This document shows positions 25,666-34,642 of a stretch of 53,968 nucleotides of DNA, piece by piece (position 1 is the first letter of the stretch; each line of letters starts with the position of its first letter). Source of the DNA: Helicobacter rappini (GTDB lineage: Bacteria > Campylobacterota > Campylobacteria > Campylobacterales > Helicobacteraceae); the NCBI RefSeq assembly GCF_900198625.1, contig NZ_FZPK01000002.1:1-53968 (forward strand), read 5' to 3'. The position numbers were made by a program, and so were the translations under genes. The notes beneath the pieces were generated by a model. That model did no database searches. It was not told the DNA's origin and saw only the letters and a list, made by a program, of their open reading frames with translations.

Positions 25666-26874
25666 CTACCTTTTAAAAGTATTGCTATTTCTTATTTTCA
25701 TTATCCATTCTTGCAAGGTCTTTTCAAAGCCGATGTTTTTAAGGAATACATACTTTTTTCCATGATGATAGATTTGCTTTACAAAGCCGCCAAAGTCATG
25801 TGGATATTTATAGCCTTTTGCATCTGTCTTTAGATAGCTTGGCACAGATTCTAGGCGGATTTTTGTATCTTCTAGGGCGTGATTTATCGCTGTGTATGCG
25901 GTGTTACTTTTTGGAGAGCATGCTAGATAAATCACGCATTGAGAGAGAATGATCCTTGCTTCTGGATAGCCGATTTTACTCACTGCTTGCATTGTGCTTA
26001 CACTTAGATTTAGTGCATTTGGGTTTGCATTGCCTATGTCTTCACTTGCTAGAATGACTAGTCTGCGTGCTATAAACTCTGGATTTTCCCCTGTTTGTAT
26101 GAGGCATGCGAGATAATATAATGCTGCATTCTCATCGCTGCCTCGTATGGATTTAATAAGGGCTGATATGTAGTCATAATGCGTATTTTGCGACTTTACA
26201 CCCTGTGCGTTTTGGACTAGAGATTGAAGCATGGATACACTTACTTCCTGCTTAGAATCTATATCAAGGGCAATATCAAGTAGATTCAAAAACGCACGAC
26301 AATCGCCATTGTGATGGCTTAAAAGCCATGATTTTATGGAATCAAAGCTATGCTTTGGTGGATAGGCTTTTAATACCCTGTTATAAAGCTCTTCAAAATC
26401 TTGTGTTTGCAGGGCTTTTAGCTCAAAGAGAAAGGATCTACTTCTTAAGGCTGGGCTTAGGGTAAAGAATGGATTCTCTGTGCTAGCCCCTATGAATGCG
26501 ACTTGTCCTTTTTCTAAAATAGGCAGTAAAAACTCTTGTTGTGCTATGTTTAGTCTATGGACTTCATCGATAAATAAAAGCGGCTTATTCATTGTGTGTT
26601 CATATAGACTTAGCTCTTTTTTTAGGGAATCTAGCTTAAAATTTGTTGCATTAAAGGATAAAAAGGTTTTTTTGCTAAGTGTTGCGATGATGTGGGCTAG
26701 GCTTGTTTTGCCACTGCCCGGTGGTCCAAAAAATAAAAGATTTGGTAGCATATTAGAATCTTGTATGTTTTTCTCGATGATTATTCTTAGCGGTGCATCT
26801 TGTGCTAATAAATGCTTTTGTCCTATGAAGTTTTCAAGTGTTGTGGGGCGAAATTTATAGGCTAGATTTCGCAT
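25666..26874 (-). CDS. rarA: replication-associated recombination protein A (MgsA/RarA ATPase)
   Basis: AAA+ ATPase related to clamp loaders that acts at stalled replication forks. It has 402 residues. The N-terminus RPTTLENFIGQKHLL is typical, Walker A is FFGPPGSGKTSLAH, Walker B is LLFIDEVHRL, and sensor 1 is FIGASTENPFF, followed by the lid and the C-terminal tetramerisation domain (GSDENAALYYLACLI, RRLVILASEDIGNANP). It is intact. The upstream fcl gene ends only 2 bp before its start, so the two are probably co-transcribed despite unrelated roles. Confidence 0.95.
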   Translation of the reverse strand: MRNLAYKFRPTTLENFIGQKHLLAQDAPLRIIIEKNIQDSNMLPNLLFFGPPGSGKTSLAHIIATLSKKTFLSFNATNFKLDSLKKELSLYEHTMNKPLLFIDEVHRLNIAQQEFLLPILEKGQVAFIGASTENPFFTLSPALRSRSFLFELKALQTQDFEELYNRVLKAYPPKHSFDSIKSWLLSHHNGDCRAFLNLLDIALDIDSKQEVSVSMLQSLVQNAQGVKSQNTHYDYISALIKSIRGSDENAALYYLACLIQTGENPEFIARRLVILASEDIGNANPNALNLSVSTMQAVSKIGYPEARIILSQCVIYLACSPKSNTAYTAINHALEDTKIRLESVPSYLKTDAKGYKYPHDFGGFVKQIYHHGKKYVFLKNIGFEKTLQEWIMKIRNSNTFKR

Positions 26875-26876
26875 GA

Positions 26877-27953
26877 TTATCCATTGTATTTTTGCAAATA
26901 GTGTTGATAGACGCTTGCTATGCCTTCTTCTAGTGAGATTTTGGGCGTAAAGCCAAGTGAGTTTAGCTTACTTGAATCCATAAGCTTTTGAAATGTGCCA
27001 TCAGGCTTAGTCGTATCAAAGACAATCTCGCCACTATATCCTATAATATTTTTTACAAGATTTGCAAGTTCTTTTATGCTAATATCGCTTCCATAACCCA
27101 CATTAATATGTGTATTACGCACATTTTCACTTTTTGCTAAATCAGAGAAATCAACATTTTGCATGATATACACACTCGCATCTGCCATGTCCTTGCTGTG
27201 TAGAAACTCTCTTCTAGGTTTTCCACTACCCCATATTCCAACAAAATCTCTAGTGATTAAAAGCTCTTTTAAAAGGGCTTCGCATTCACTCTCACTCTTA
27301 ACACAATCTTGCATGAGATTTTTATATACTAAATCTTTTTTATTCTCGCTTAGTAGCTTTGCAAGGTGGAATTTGCGGATTAAAGCGGGTAATACATGAG
27401 AGTTTAAAAGATTAAAATTATCATTATTTCCATATAAATTTGTAGGCATTATGGAAATAAAATTTGTGTTATATTGAATATTAAAGCTCTCACACATTTT
27501 TAGCCCTGCAATCTTTGCGATAGCATAGGGTTCATTTGTGTATTCCAACTCCCCTGTGAGTAGATATTCTTCTTTTATTGGTTGAGGTGAGTTTTTTGGA
27601 TAGATACATGAGCTACCTAAGAATAAAAGCTTTTTTACATTGAATTTGTATGCGTTGAAGATGATATTATTTTGTATAGCAAGATTTTCATAAATAAAGT
27701 CCGCACGATAAGTGTTATTCGCTAAAATCCCACCAACTTTAGCCGCCGCTAAAAACACAAACTCTATGTTTTGCGTAGCAAAGAAATTCTCCACTGCTAC
27801 AGAATCTAACAAGTTAAGTTCAGCCCTAGTGCGACATATAATATTATGGAATCCTTGCTCTTTAAGGCTTGTTACAATGGAGCTACCAACAAGCCCATTA
27901 TGCCCAGCGACAAAGATTTTTGAATCTTTTGTCATAGTAGTTTTTGTAGTCAT
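26877..27953 (-). CDS. fcl: GDP-L-fucose synthase
   Basis: Short-chain dehydrogenase/reductase that epimerises and reduces GDP-4-keto-6-deoxymannose to GDP-L-fucose, for fucosylated LPS or glycoprotein. It has 358 residues. The NADPH motif is FVAGHNGLVGSSIV, catalytic Ser-Tyr-Lys lie in FLGSSCIYP and PYAIAKIAGLK, and the substrate segment is GIWGSGKPRREFLHSKDMAD. A segment of about 40 residues (around DLVYKNLMQDCVKSESECEA) lengthens it relative to E. coli Fcl (about 320). The partner gene gmd is not next to it in this window. Divergent from the nuo operon. Confidence 0.95.
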   Translation of the reverse strand: MTTKTTMTKDSKIFVAGHNGLVGSSIVTSLKEQGFHNIICRTRAELNLLDSVAVENFFATQNIEFVFLAAAKVGGILANNTYRADFIYENLAIQNNIIFNAYKFNVKKLLFLGSSCIYPKNSPQPIKEEYLLTGELEYTNEPYAIAKIAGLKMCESFNIQYNTNFISIMPTNLYGNNDNFNLLNSHVLPALIRKFHLAKLLSENKKDLVYKNLMQDCVKSESECEALLKELLITRDFVGIWGSGKPRREFLHSKDMADASVYIMQNVDFSDLAKSENVRNTHINVGYGSDISIKELANLVKNIIGYSGEIVFDTTKPDGTFQKLMDSSKLNSLGFTPKISLEEGIASVYQHYLQKYNG

Positions 27954-28344
27954 TATAATCCTTAGTAGTTGTGAATAAATTAGAATCTCAAATGCTTAGT
28001 ATTATAACATAAAGTCCTACAAATTTAGGAAGGCTTGAGAGTTTAAGCAGCATAATAGTTTCTAAAAAGATTAAAGCTAGATTCTATATTAAATATGCCT
28101 TAGTGGGTTTAGATTAATAAAGCATATTTAAGTCTATGAAAATAATCTTAAAATTATTTAATATATAATTTTATGTATATAAAATAACATAATCTATAAG
28201 AATTGGATATATGTATAGATAAAATCTTTTAGTAACATTTTGTAACTTGTATAACAATAAAATGACGCATTGAAATTAAGTTTAAATTATTTTTTATTAA
28301 TTTGAAATTAGAATTACATACAAAATTGAAAGTGAAGGAAGAAT
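27954..28344 (+). promoter_or_regulatory. AT-rich leader region upstream of the nuo operon
   Basis: A 391-bp gap between divergent fcl and nuoA, with no open frame worth calling. About 28130-28260 is extremely AT-rich with periodic A/T runs and a TATAAT-like hexamer near 28165. GTAAC occurs twice around 28232-28247. This is where the nuo promoter should be, but I cannot fix the start site. nuoA has AAGGAAG 7 bp before its ATG. Confidence 0.4.
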
Positions 28345-28743
28345 ATGCCCAAAACGCTAGAGCCTATGTTGGCACACCCATATTTTGGTGCATTTGTTAT
28401 GTTTGTTTTAACGCTTGTTGCCTTTCAAGCAACTTTCTTTTTACAAAGACTTGTATCAAGAAAGATAGCACAGAAAAAGGGCGATAAACTTAAGACGGCA
28501 CCCTATGAATGCGGACCTATCCCTATCAAGCAAGAAAATAAAATCTCACACCAATTCTACATTATAGCTGTGCTATTTGTGCTTTTTGATGTAGAGGTTA
28601 TTTTTATGATTCCATGGGCACTAGAGTATCGTAATCTTGGAATGTTAGGATTTATTGAAATGCTTGCATTTATTGGCTTACTTGTAGTTGGCTTTTTGTT
28701 TGCGTGGAAAAGGGGGGCATTGTCATGGCAACACATGAGGTAG
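28345..28743 (+). CDS. nuoA: NADH-quinone oxidoreductase subunit A
   Basis: First gene of the complex I operon, a small membrane-arm subunit of 132 residues with three helices. The conserved loop [12 protein letters not shown] and helix [20 protein letters not shown] (acidic residues in the membrane) are present. It sits at the quinone-site end of the membrane arm. It overlaps nuoB by 19 bp, so translation is coupled. Confidence 0.97.
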   Translation: MPKTLEPMLAHPYFGAFVMFVLTLVAFQATFFLQRLVSRKIAQKKGDKLKTAPYECGPIPIKQENKISHQFYIIAVLFVLFDVEVIFMIPWALEYRNLGMLGFIEMLAFIGLLVVGFLFAWKRGALSWQHMR

Positions 28744-29234
28744 GTGAGCTTAGCCCAAGGGGTATGCCTGTTGCACTTGGAAGTGTGGATAAGATTCTAA
28801 ACTGGGGGAGAAGTAACTCTCTTTGGCCCCTTACTTATGGGCTTGCATGTTGTGCTATTGAGATGATGGCAACGGGTGGTTCAAGGTTTGATTTCGATAG
28901 ATTTGGAATCATTTTTCGTGCTAGTCCTAGACAAAGCGATGTTATGATTATCGCAGGGACATTGACGAAGAAGCACGCGGAATTTACAAGAAGATTGTAT
29001 GATCAAATGCCTGAACCAAAATGGGTTGTGTCTATGGGAAGCTGTGCAAATACTGGAGGTATGTTTAATACCTATGCTACAGTGCAGGGTGTAGATAGGA
29101 TTATCCCTGTGGATATTTATCTGCCCGGTTGTGCGCCTAGACCAGAGACACTGCAGTATGCTATGATGGTATTGCAGCAAAAGATTCGCTCTGAAAAGGC
29201 GATTAAAACTGAAGCACCAAAAAGGCTTGTGTAG
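28725..29234 (+). CDS. nuoB: NADH-quinone oxidoreductase subunit B
   Basis: Peripheral-arm subunit that holds the terminal N2 [4Fe-4S] cluster and passes electrons to quinone. I chose the ATG at 28725, preceded by AGGGGGG, giving 169 residues. The cluster ligands are visible: adjacent cysteines in [14 protein letters not shown], one in MGSCANTGG and one in LPGCAPRPE. The length is normal. A 309-bp gap separates it from nuoC, which is odd in an otherwise tight operon. Confidence 0.97.
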   Translation: MATHEVGELSPRGMPVALGSVDKILNWGRSNSLWPLTYGLACCAIEMMATGGSRFDFDRFGIIFRASPRQSDVMIIAGTLTKKHAEFTRRLYDQMPEPKWVVSMGSCANTGGMFNTYATVQGVDRIIPVDIYLPGCAPRPETLQYAMMVLQQKIRSEKAIKTEAPKRLV

Positions 29235-29543
29235 AGAAGTTTATATAAGGTAGATTCTAGTCAAAGAATTAGGTATAGATTGGAATGAGAATCTAAAAAG
29301 GATTTGGAATGCAGGACATGTCATATAGGAATGCAAAAAGAGCGTGTTTATGTAAATATCCTTTATATAAATATAGAAAAACCTTGCATTGTATAGATTT
29401 TATAAGACAAATTGCATTTACAAGTTTTAATATGGCGTGTAGATTCTACAAGCAGTTAAGTAAAACTTTGTTTCATAGAGGATTTAGAATCTAGTAAAAA
29501 CTCAAATTAGGAAAGTTTGAATAAAGGAAGATAAGGATACAAC
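29235..29543 (+). other. 309-bp gap inside the nuo operon
   Basis: Between nuoB and nuoC. It holds a 61-codon open frame (29309-29494) with a weak AAGGAT site. That peptide is Cys/Lys/Arg-rich, unlike any complex I subunit, and I do not regard it as a gene. Three AGATTCT/AGAATCT words occur. It may hold an internal promoter or be remnant DNA; a ribosome binding site (AAAGGAAGATAAGG) stands before nuoC. Confidence 0.4.
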
Positions 29544-30350
29544 ATGATACGCAGAAAAGCACAAAAACAAGATGTCCAAAAAAAAGTCTATCATACAGAT
29601 AGATTCTATCAGCCTATAACAACCCCAAAAATAGAGACTATAAACTCAAACTATAAAGAAGTTTTAGAATCCCTGCAAAAAGAAGTTAATATATTAAATA
29701 GCTATGTAGAGATTAATCAAGCAGTATTTTATGTCCCAAAAGAAGATGTTTGCAGGGCATTAGAGATTCTAAAATCTATGAAATACAACATTATGTCTGA
29801 AATGAGTGCGATTGATAATCTTGCAAGTGATGGGACATTTGAGCTTTTCTATCAGCTTACTTCACATGAAAAATCACATAAAGACCGCCGCAGATTGCGT
29901 GTAAAATGTGCTTTAAAAGAAAATGAGGCTATGCCTAGTGTGAGTGGCATTTTTGCTTGTGCGAATTGGAGTGAGAGAGAATGCTATGATATGTTTGGTA
30001 TAAAGTTTCTCAATCACCCATTTTTGAAGCGAATCCTTATGCCTATTGATTGGGTAGGCAATCCTTTATTAAAAACCTATCCATTAAAAGGCGATGAGTT
30101 TGCCTCATGGTATGAAGTCGATAAGATTTTTGGTAGAGAATATAGAGATGTTGTAGGACCAGAGCAAAGAGATAGTGCAAGGATTGATAGAAATGATAGT
30201 ATCAATTTCTCACGCATAGGGAAAGAAGTGCCAAAAGGTGCAACGCCAAGCGATGTAGTGCATGAGATAAGCTATCAAGAGACAAATAAACCACCGATTT
30301 TACAAAAGTTTCCAAACACACAACCAAAAGTGCGTGAAAAACGAGTATAG
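29544..30350 (+). CDS. nuoC: NADH-quinone oxidoreductase subunit C
   Basis: Peripheral-arm subunit of 268 residues that packs against NuoD and supports the quinone cavity. After a basic N-terminus, the family signature appears: [18 protein letters not shown], then [20 protein letters not shown] and [13 protein letters not shown], followed by the YPLKGD segment. It is not fused to NuoD, unlike E. coli. The C-terminal tail (about residues 215-268) is hydrophilic. It ends 8 bp before nuoD. Confidence 0.96.
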   Translation: MIRRKAQKQDVQKKVYHTDRFYQPITTPKIETINSNYKEVLESLQKEVNILNSYVEINQAVFYVPKEDVCRALEILKSMKYNIMSEMSAIDNLASDGTFELFYQLTSHEKSHKDRRRLRVKCALKENEAMPSVSGIFACANWSERECYDMFGIKFLNHPFLKRILMPIDWVGNPLLKTYPLKGDEFASWYEVDKIFGREYRDVVGPEQRDSARIDRNDSINFSRIGKEVPKGATPSDVVHEISYQETNKPPILQKFPNTQPKVREKRV

Positions 30351-30358
30351 GGGTAGAT

Positions 30359-31588
30359 ATGGCACAATATTTTAATAAACTGCAAACGCAATTTGAAAAT
30401 GTAATATTTGAGCAAGATGAAGGCAAAATGGTTGTAAATCTCGGTCCGCAGCATCCAAGCGCACACGGACAATTACGACTGATTCTAGAGCTTGATGGAG
30501 AGATGGTAAAAAAGGCTTATCCTGATATTGGCTACTTGCATAGAGGGATTGAAAAGTTGGCAGAAAATATGATTTATAATGAGTTTATGCCAACAACTGA
30601 TAGAATGGATTATACCGCCGCAAGTAGTAATAATCACGCCTTTGCCTATGGTGTAGAAACGCTTTTAGGGGTAGAAGTGCCAAGGCGTGCTAAGGTTATA
30701 CGCACAATCCTTTTAGAGCTTAATCGCATTATCTCGCATTTTCTTTTTATGGCTACGCATGCCCTTGATGTTGGAGCTATGAGTGTATTTTTATATGCGT
30801 TTAAGGGTAGGGAATATGTGCTTGATATGATAGAGGATTATTGTGGGGCAAGACTTACGCATAATTCTATTCGTATAGGTGGTGTGCCGCTTGATATTCC
30901 GCATAATTGGTTTGAAAATATAGAATCTTGTTTAAATGAAGTTACAAAGACAATCAATCTCATAAAAGGACTTTTAGATAAGAATAGAATCTGGCGTATG
31001 AGATTAGAAGGCGTGGGTAAAATCAGCAAAGAGATGGCACAAGATTATGGGCTTAGCGGTGTTATGCTTCGTGGGTCTGGTATCCCTTATGATATTAGAA
31101 AGGAAGAGCCTTATGAAATCTATGATGAGTTAGATTTTAGTGTGCCTTTTACAGATAGTGGCGACTGCTATGGTCGCTATGTGCTTTACACTGAAGAAGT
31201 GTTTCAATCATGCTCCATTATTAGACAAGCAATGAAACTCTATAAAGATACAGATACAGCTCTTATGGCACACGCACCACAATATATCTCCGCACCAAAA
31301 GAAGATGTGATGACACAAAACTATTCTTTAATGCAGCATTTTGTGCTTGTAACACAAGGTATGAGACCGCCAAAGGGTGAAGTCTATGCTCCCACTGAAT
31401 CGCCAAAAGGTGAATTAGGCTTTTTTATAAGCTCTTTAGGGAATCCATATCCACACAGAGTAAAGATAAAAGCCCCAAGCTTTTATCATTTACAAGTATT
31501 AGAGGCAATGCTGCCCGGACATTACTTAGCCGATGTTATTACGATTATAGGTAATAGTAATATTATCTTAGGCGAAATAGATAGATAG
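30359..31588 (+). CDS. nuoD: NADH-quinone oxidoreductase subunit D
   Basis: The 49-kDa-type subunit (409 residues) that forms the quinone site with NuoB and is descended from the hydrogenase large subunit. Key segments are [61 protein letters not shown], and the C-terminal end in GEIDR. The conserved His and Tyr of the quinone pocket are present in GPQHPSAHG and MDYTA. Twenty bases separate it from the NuoE-like gene. Confidence 0.97.
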   Translation: MAQYFNKLQTQFENVIFEQDEGKMVVNLGPQHPSAHGQLRLILELDGEMVKKAYPDIGYLHRGIEKLAENMIYNEFMPTTDRMDYTAASSNNHAFAYGVETLLGVEVPRRAKVIRTILLELNRIISHFLFMATHALDVGAMSVFLYAFKGREYVLDMIEDYCGARLTHNSIRIGGVPLDIPHNWFENIESCLNEVTKTINLIKGLLDKNRIWRMRLEGVGKISKEMAQDYGLSGVMLRGSGIPYDIRKEEPYEIYDELDFSVPFTDSGDCYGRYVLYTEEVFQSCSIIRQAMKLYKDTDTALMAHAPQYISAPKEDVMTQNYSLMQHFVLVTQGMRPPKGEVYAPTESPKGELGFFISSLGNPYPHRVKIKAPSFYHLQVLEAMLPGHYLADVITIIGNSNIILGEIDR

Positions 31589-31608
31589 AGATTCTAAAAG
31601 GGTAGGGC

Positions 31609-31836
31609 ATGAAACGATTTGATTTACGACATTTAAAAAGTGAATTTTACGACAAAATGGGCGAGTTGATTGAAACGCAATTAGAGAGTGGCGAAGTAGG
31701 CATTTTTCTCTTTGAAAAGGGAGAGCATGAGAATGTCGCAAAGAGTGCAAACTATGTGAAAGAAAGGGGACATACGCTTATGAACTCTTTGCAGTTTAAT
31801 CATGTTGATTGGACAATAGTTGTAAAAAAAGCATAG
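31609..31836 (+). CDS. NuoE-like small complex I subunit (H. pylori HP1264 type)
   Basis: A 75-residue protein at the nuoE position. It has no cysteine, so it cannot carry the N1a [2Fe-2S] cluster of true NuoE (about 160 residues with four Cys). Its sequence (KRFDLRHLKSEFYDKMGEL, HVDWTIVVKK) fits the short proteins found in this operon slot in Helicobacter and Campylobacter, where complex I lacks the usual NADH module. In H. pylori the equivalent is HP1264. Function unproven; probably a structural adaptor for the next protein. Confidence 0.85.
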   Translation: MKRFDLRHLKSEFYDKMGELIETQLESGEVGIFLFEKGEHENVAKSANYVKERGHTLMNSLQFNHVDWTIVVKKA

Positions 31837-31855
31837 GACATATAAGGGTTGCGTA

Positions 31856-34642
31856 ATGGTAAAGAAAACAAATCCAAACATTCCATATAGCTTAAGTGAT
31901 TTTCCTAAAGTTTTACCGCAAGTAAAGTTTTTTACAAAAGAGCCTATTGAGAACACGCAAAAAGAGATAAAAGCATTTGTCGGTTGGGATGGGATAGTAA
32001 TCTTTGATCCTTCCCTAGATATTTTACAAACTTTAAAAATCTATGCAAAGCAATATCAAAACTACGCACAATCATGTGGGAGATGCACGCCGGGTAAATA
32101 TGGCGGCAAAGTGCTTTATGAGCTTTTAGAAAAGCTACAAAATTATGATTATGTCAGTGATTGTGAGGCATTAAAGGATATTGAGAAGCTAAAGGAAGTA
32201 TGTGAGTTAATGAAAGCTACTTCAAAATGTGAAGTCGGTAAAACCACACCAAATCCTATTCTTCAAATTTTAAAAGAAAAACCAGAAGTCTTTGCAAAAG
32301 CCCTGCCTCTATCAAAACAAAAAGATTCTAATTTAGAGAATAGCACGCAAAGTCTAAATGACTTAACAGAGCAATTAAAACAAAGCACAAAGAAACTGCA
32401 AGACGCAAGAGACTTTGTAGATAAAGTGCAGCAAAGCATTGAAAGCGGAGTTACCCCAGCTTCCTTAGTCCATGATGTTATGCAAAGAATAGAGAATATA
32501 AAGGCTACACAAGAAAAAGAAGATTTAGAAAGCATAATGATAGAATCTGCTAGAAAGATAGCAAGAGAGAGTGTAGATTCTAGCCTAAATGAGCGGACAC
32601 AAGGTGCAGGGGTGCAAAATGATAGGAATGCAGATTTTAAAAATTACGCCTTAAATTCCGCAGTTAAAAAAGATTCAACACAGAATCTAGATTCTAAAAA
32701 TTGTCATATTGAGGCGTGTGCTGAAATATCTAGTATAGAATCTAACAAAGATGTTTCGCCTTTTTCAAAGGCTCAACATGACAAGATTTCAGATTCTAAA
32801 GAATCCAAAATGCCCACTGCGGAAGTATCTTTAGACAATTTTGCGGGTTATCAAGGTGGAGGCGAAGGGAGTGTATTAAACATACATGACCGAGCCGACA
32901 CCATAGATTCCCGCAAAAGTGGCAAAGAGACAACGCAAGAGATAAAAACTCACACGCTTATGCCTGTAGCTTATAATATTACGAGAGACAATTCCACTGA
33001 AAATACTTTTGAATCTTTAGAGCGATATAAAAGTGCAATCACAACAAAGATAGATAACCTAGAATATATATCAAAAATCACTGCACCATGCACTGATGAG
33101 TGTCCATCGCGTGTGGATATTCCAGCCTATATTGAGGGTGTGAAAGATATGCGATATCTTGATTCACTAAGCAGCACAAGGGGGAGTATGCCACTAGCTC
33201 AAGTGTGTGGTCGTGTATGTCCGCATCCTTGTGAGAATGCGTGTCGCAGGGCTATTTTAGATGATCCTATTAGCATTATGGAGTTAAAGCGAATTGGTGC
33301 AAATATTGAGTTTAATAAGAAGCAGACAAGCAAATGGCAGGGCTACTCTCACCCAAATAATATAGAGACAAGAGAGTTTGCTAATAAGTCAGTAGGTGTT
33401 ATTGGAGCAGGTCCAGCAGGGCTTAGCAGTGCGTATTACATGGCATTAAGGGGGATTAAAGTCGATGTGTATGAAGCCTTGCCTGTTTTAGGTGGTGAGG
33501 TAGCTGTGGGTGTGCCAAACTATCGTATGCCAATTAATGAATATAACCATGATATAGAATCTTTAAAGTCTTTAGGTGTTATTTTTCATACAAATTTCTT
33601 AGTAGATTCTAAAAATATTAGTGAATTAGAATCTAAGCATAATGCTTTAGTGATAGCTGTTGGCACAAGGGCTAGTAAAAAGCTTGGCTGTAAGAATGAA
33701 AATACAACTCTAAGTGGCTACTTACCAGCGATTAAATTTATGGATTCTGTAAATCTAGCTCAAAAATTTAATATCGGTGAGTTACCGAATCTAGCAGGTA
33801 AAAAAGTGGTATGCGTTGGTGGTGGTTTCACTTCTATGGATGTTGTGAGATGTTGCGTGCGGCTTGGGGCTTCTAGTGTGATTATGCTTTATCGCAGAGA
33901 TGAGGCAACTATCATTAAAAACACTTCAAAAGAAGAGTATCATGAGGCATGTGAAGAGGGCGTTGTATTCCAGTTTTTAAGTGCGGTAGATGAGATAATA
34001 GAGCAAGATTCTAGAATCAAAGCCTTGAAAATAAATCGCTATGAGTTAATAAAAAGTGATACAAGTCCAAAGGGCGAGTTAAAACTCATTGAAGATGGCG
34101 GGGTTATGCTAGAGTGTGATATTTTAATCCCAGCGGTTAGTCAAGAGATGGATTTCCCTTTAGATTCTAGCTTTGGTGTGGAGATAAGCAAATGGAAAAC
34201 AATTGCTGTTGATGATGCAAGTTTCTCAACAACAAAAAAGGGAATCTTTGCCGCAGGAGATTGCGTAAGCGGTCCCTTAACGATTGTAAATGCAGTAGGG
34301 CAGGGCAGGAGAGTAGCAAGCGTTGTAGCTAATTTCCTACAAACAGGCGAGGTAGCGATTAATGATGATGAGAGAATGGAGGATTTATTAAAGCAAATTG
34401 GTGTATTTGATAAGAATAGAGAGATTAAGGGCTTTTTATCAGGCAATACGCGGGCAGTAAGTGATAAATTGCAGCCAGAATATAGGGCAGGTAACTTTGA
34501 GGAAGTTAATCTAGGCTTTGATAATGAAATGGCAATAGCTGAGGCGCAACGATGTATGCGGTGTTATTATATTAGCATGTGTGTTGTAGGTTGCGATACA
34601 GATTCTAAAGACAAAGAAGCTTTGCAAAAGGAGACAACATGA
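31856..34642 (+). CDS. NuoF-like/GltD-like fusion: Fe-S and FAD/NAD(P) oxidoreductase subunit of complex I
   Basis: A 928-residue protein at the nuoF position. Residues 1-140 resemble only the C-terminal Fe-S part of NuoF (SCGRCTPGKYGGKVLYELLE near residue 72, SKCEVGKTTPN near 125). The FMN- and NADH-binding part of NuoF is missing. Residues 140-400 are a hydrophilic linker with a palindromic-repeat insertion (282-310). Residues 400-928 are GltD-like: a cysteine-rich Fe-S domain (CTDECPSRVDIPAYI, CGRVCPHPCENACRR), FAD motif GVIGAGPAGLSSAYYMALRG near 515, NAD(P) motif VGGGFTSMDVV near 653 followed by YRRDE (typical of NADPH preference), FAAGDCVSGP near 800, and a final Cys cluster (RCMRCYYISMCVVGC). 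It overlaps the next gene by 4 bp. Inferred role: NAD(P)H entry module. Confidence 0.88.
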   Translation: MVKKTNPNIPYSLSDFPKVLPQVKFFTKEPIENTQKEIKAFVGWDGIVIFDPSLDILQTLKIYAKQYQNYAQSCGRCTPGKYGGKVLYELLEKLQNYDYVSDCEALKDIEKLKEVCELMKATSKCEVGKTTPNPILQILKEKPEVFAKALPLSKQKDSNLENSTQSLNDLTEQLKQSTKKLQDARDFVDKVQQSIESGVTPASLVHDVMQRIENIKATQEKEDLESIMIESARKIARESVDSSLNERTQGAGVQNDRNADFKNYALNSAVKKDSTQNLDSKNCHIEACAEISSIESNKDVSPFSKAQHDKISDSKESKMPTAEVSLDNFAGYQGGGEGSVLNIHDRADTIDSRKSGKETTQEIKTHTLMPVAYNITRDNSTENTFESLERYKSAITTKIDNLEYISKITAPCTDECPSRVDIPAYIEGVKDMRYLDSLSSTRGSMPLAQVCGRVCPHPCENACRRAILDDPISIMELKRIGANIEFNKKQTSKWQGYSHPNNIETREFANKSVGVIGAGPAGLSSAYYMALRGIKVDVYEALPVLGGEVAVGVPNYRMPINEYNHDIESLKSLGVIFHTNFLVDSKNISELESKHNALVIAVGTRASKKLGCKNENTTLSGYLPAIKFMDSVNLAQKFNIGELPNLAGKKVVCVGGGFTSMDVVRCCVRLGASSVIMLYRRDEATIIKNTSKEEYHEACEEGVVFQFLSAVDEIIEQDSRIKALKINRYELIKSDTSPKGELKLIEDGGVMLECDILIPAVSQEMDFPLDSSFGVEISKWKTIAVDDASFSTTKKGIFAAGDCVSGPLTIVNAVGQGRRVASVVANFLQTGEVAINDDERMEDLLKQIGVFDKNREIKGFLSGNTRAVSDKLQPEYRAGNFEEVNLGFDNEMAIAEAQRCMRCYYISMCVVGCDTDSKDKEALQKETT
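32701..32784 (+). repeat. palindromic dispersed element inserted in frame in the NuoF-like gene
   Basis: The ends TTGTCATATTGAG (32701-32713) and CTCAACATGACAA (32772-32784) are inverted repeats matching at 12 of 13 positions, and match the intergenic elements at 12839 and 15764. The copy is 84 bp, exactly 28 codons, and has no stop in the frame used. It encodes a hydrophilic stretch that includes CHIEACAEISS and FSKAQHDKI, placed in the linker between the two domains. Confidence 0.78.

Noticed and set aside
28710-28715. Run of six G between nuoA and nuoB as a phase-variation tract
   Set aside because: It serves as the nuoB ribosome binding site and is too short to be a convincing slippery tract.
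29309-29494. 61-codon frame in the nuoB-nuoC gap
   Set aside because: Composition unlike a complex I subunit and only a weak ribosome binding site; not supported as a gene, kept as a note on the gap.
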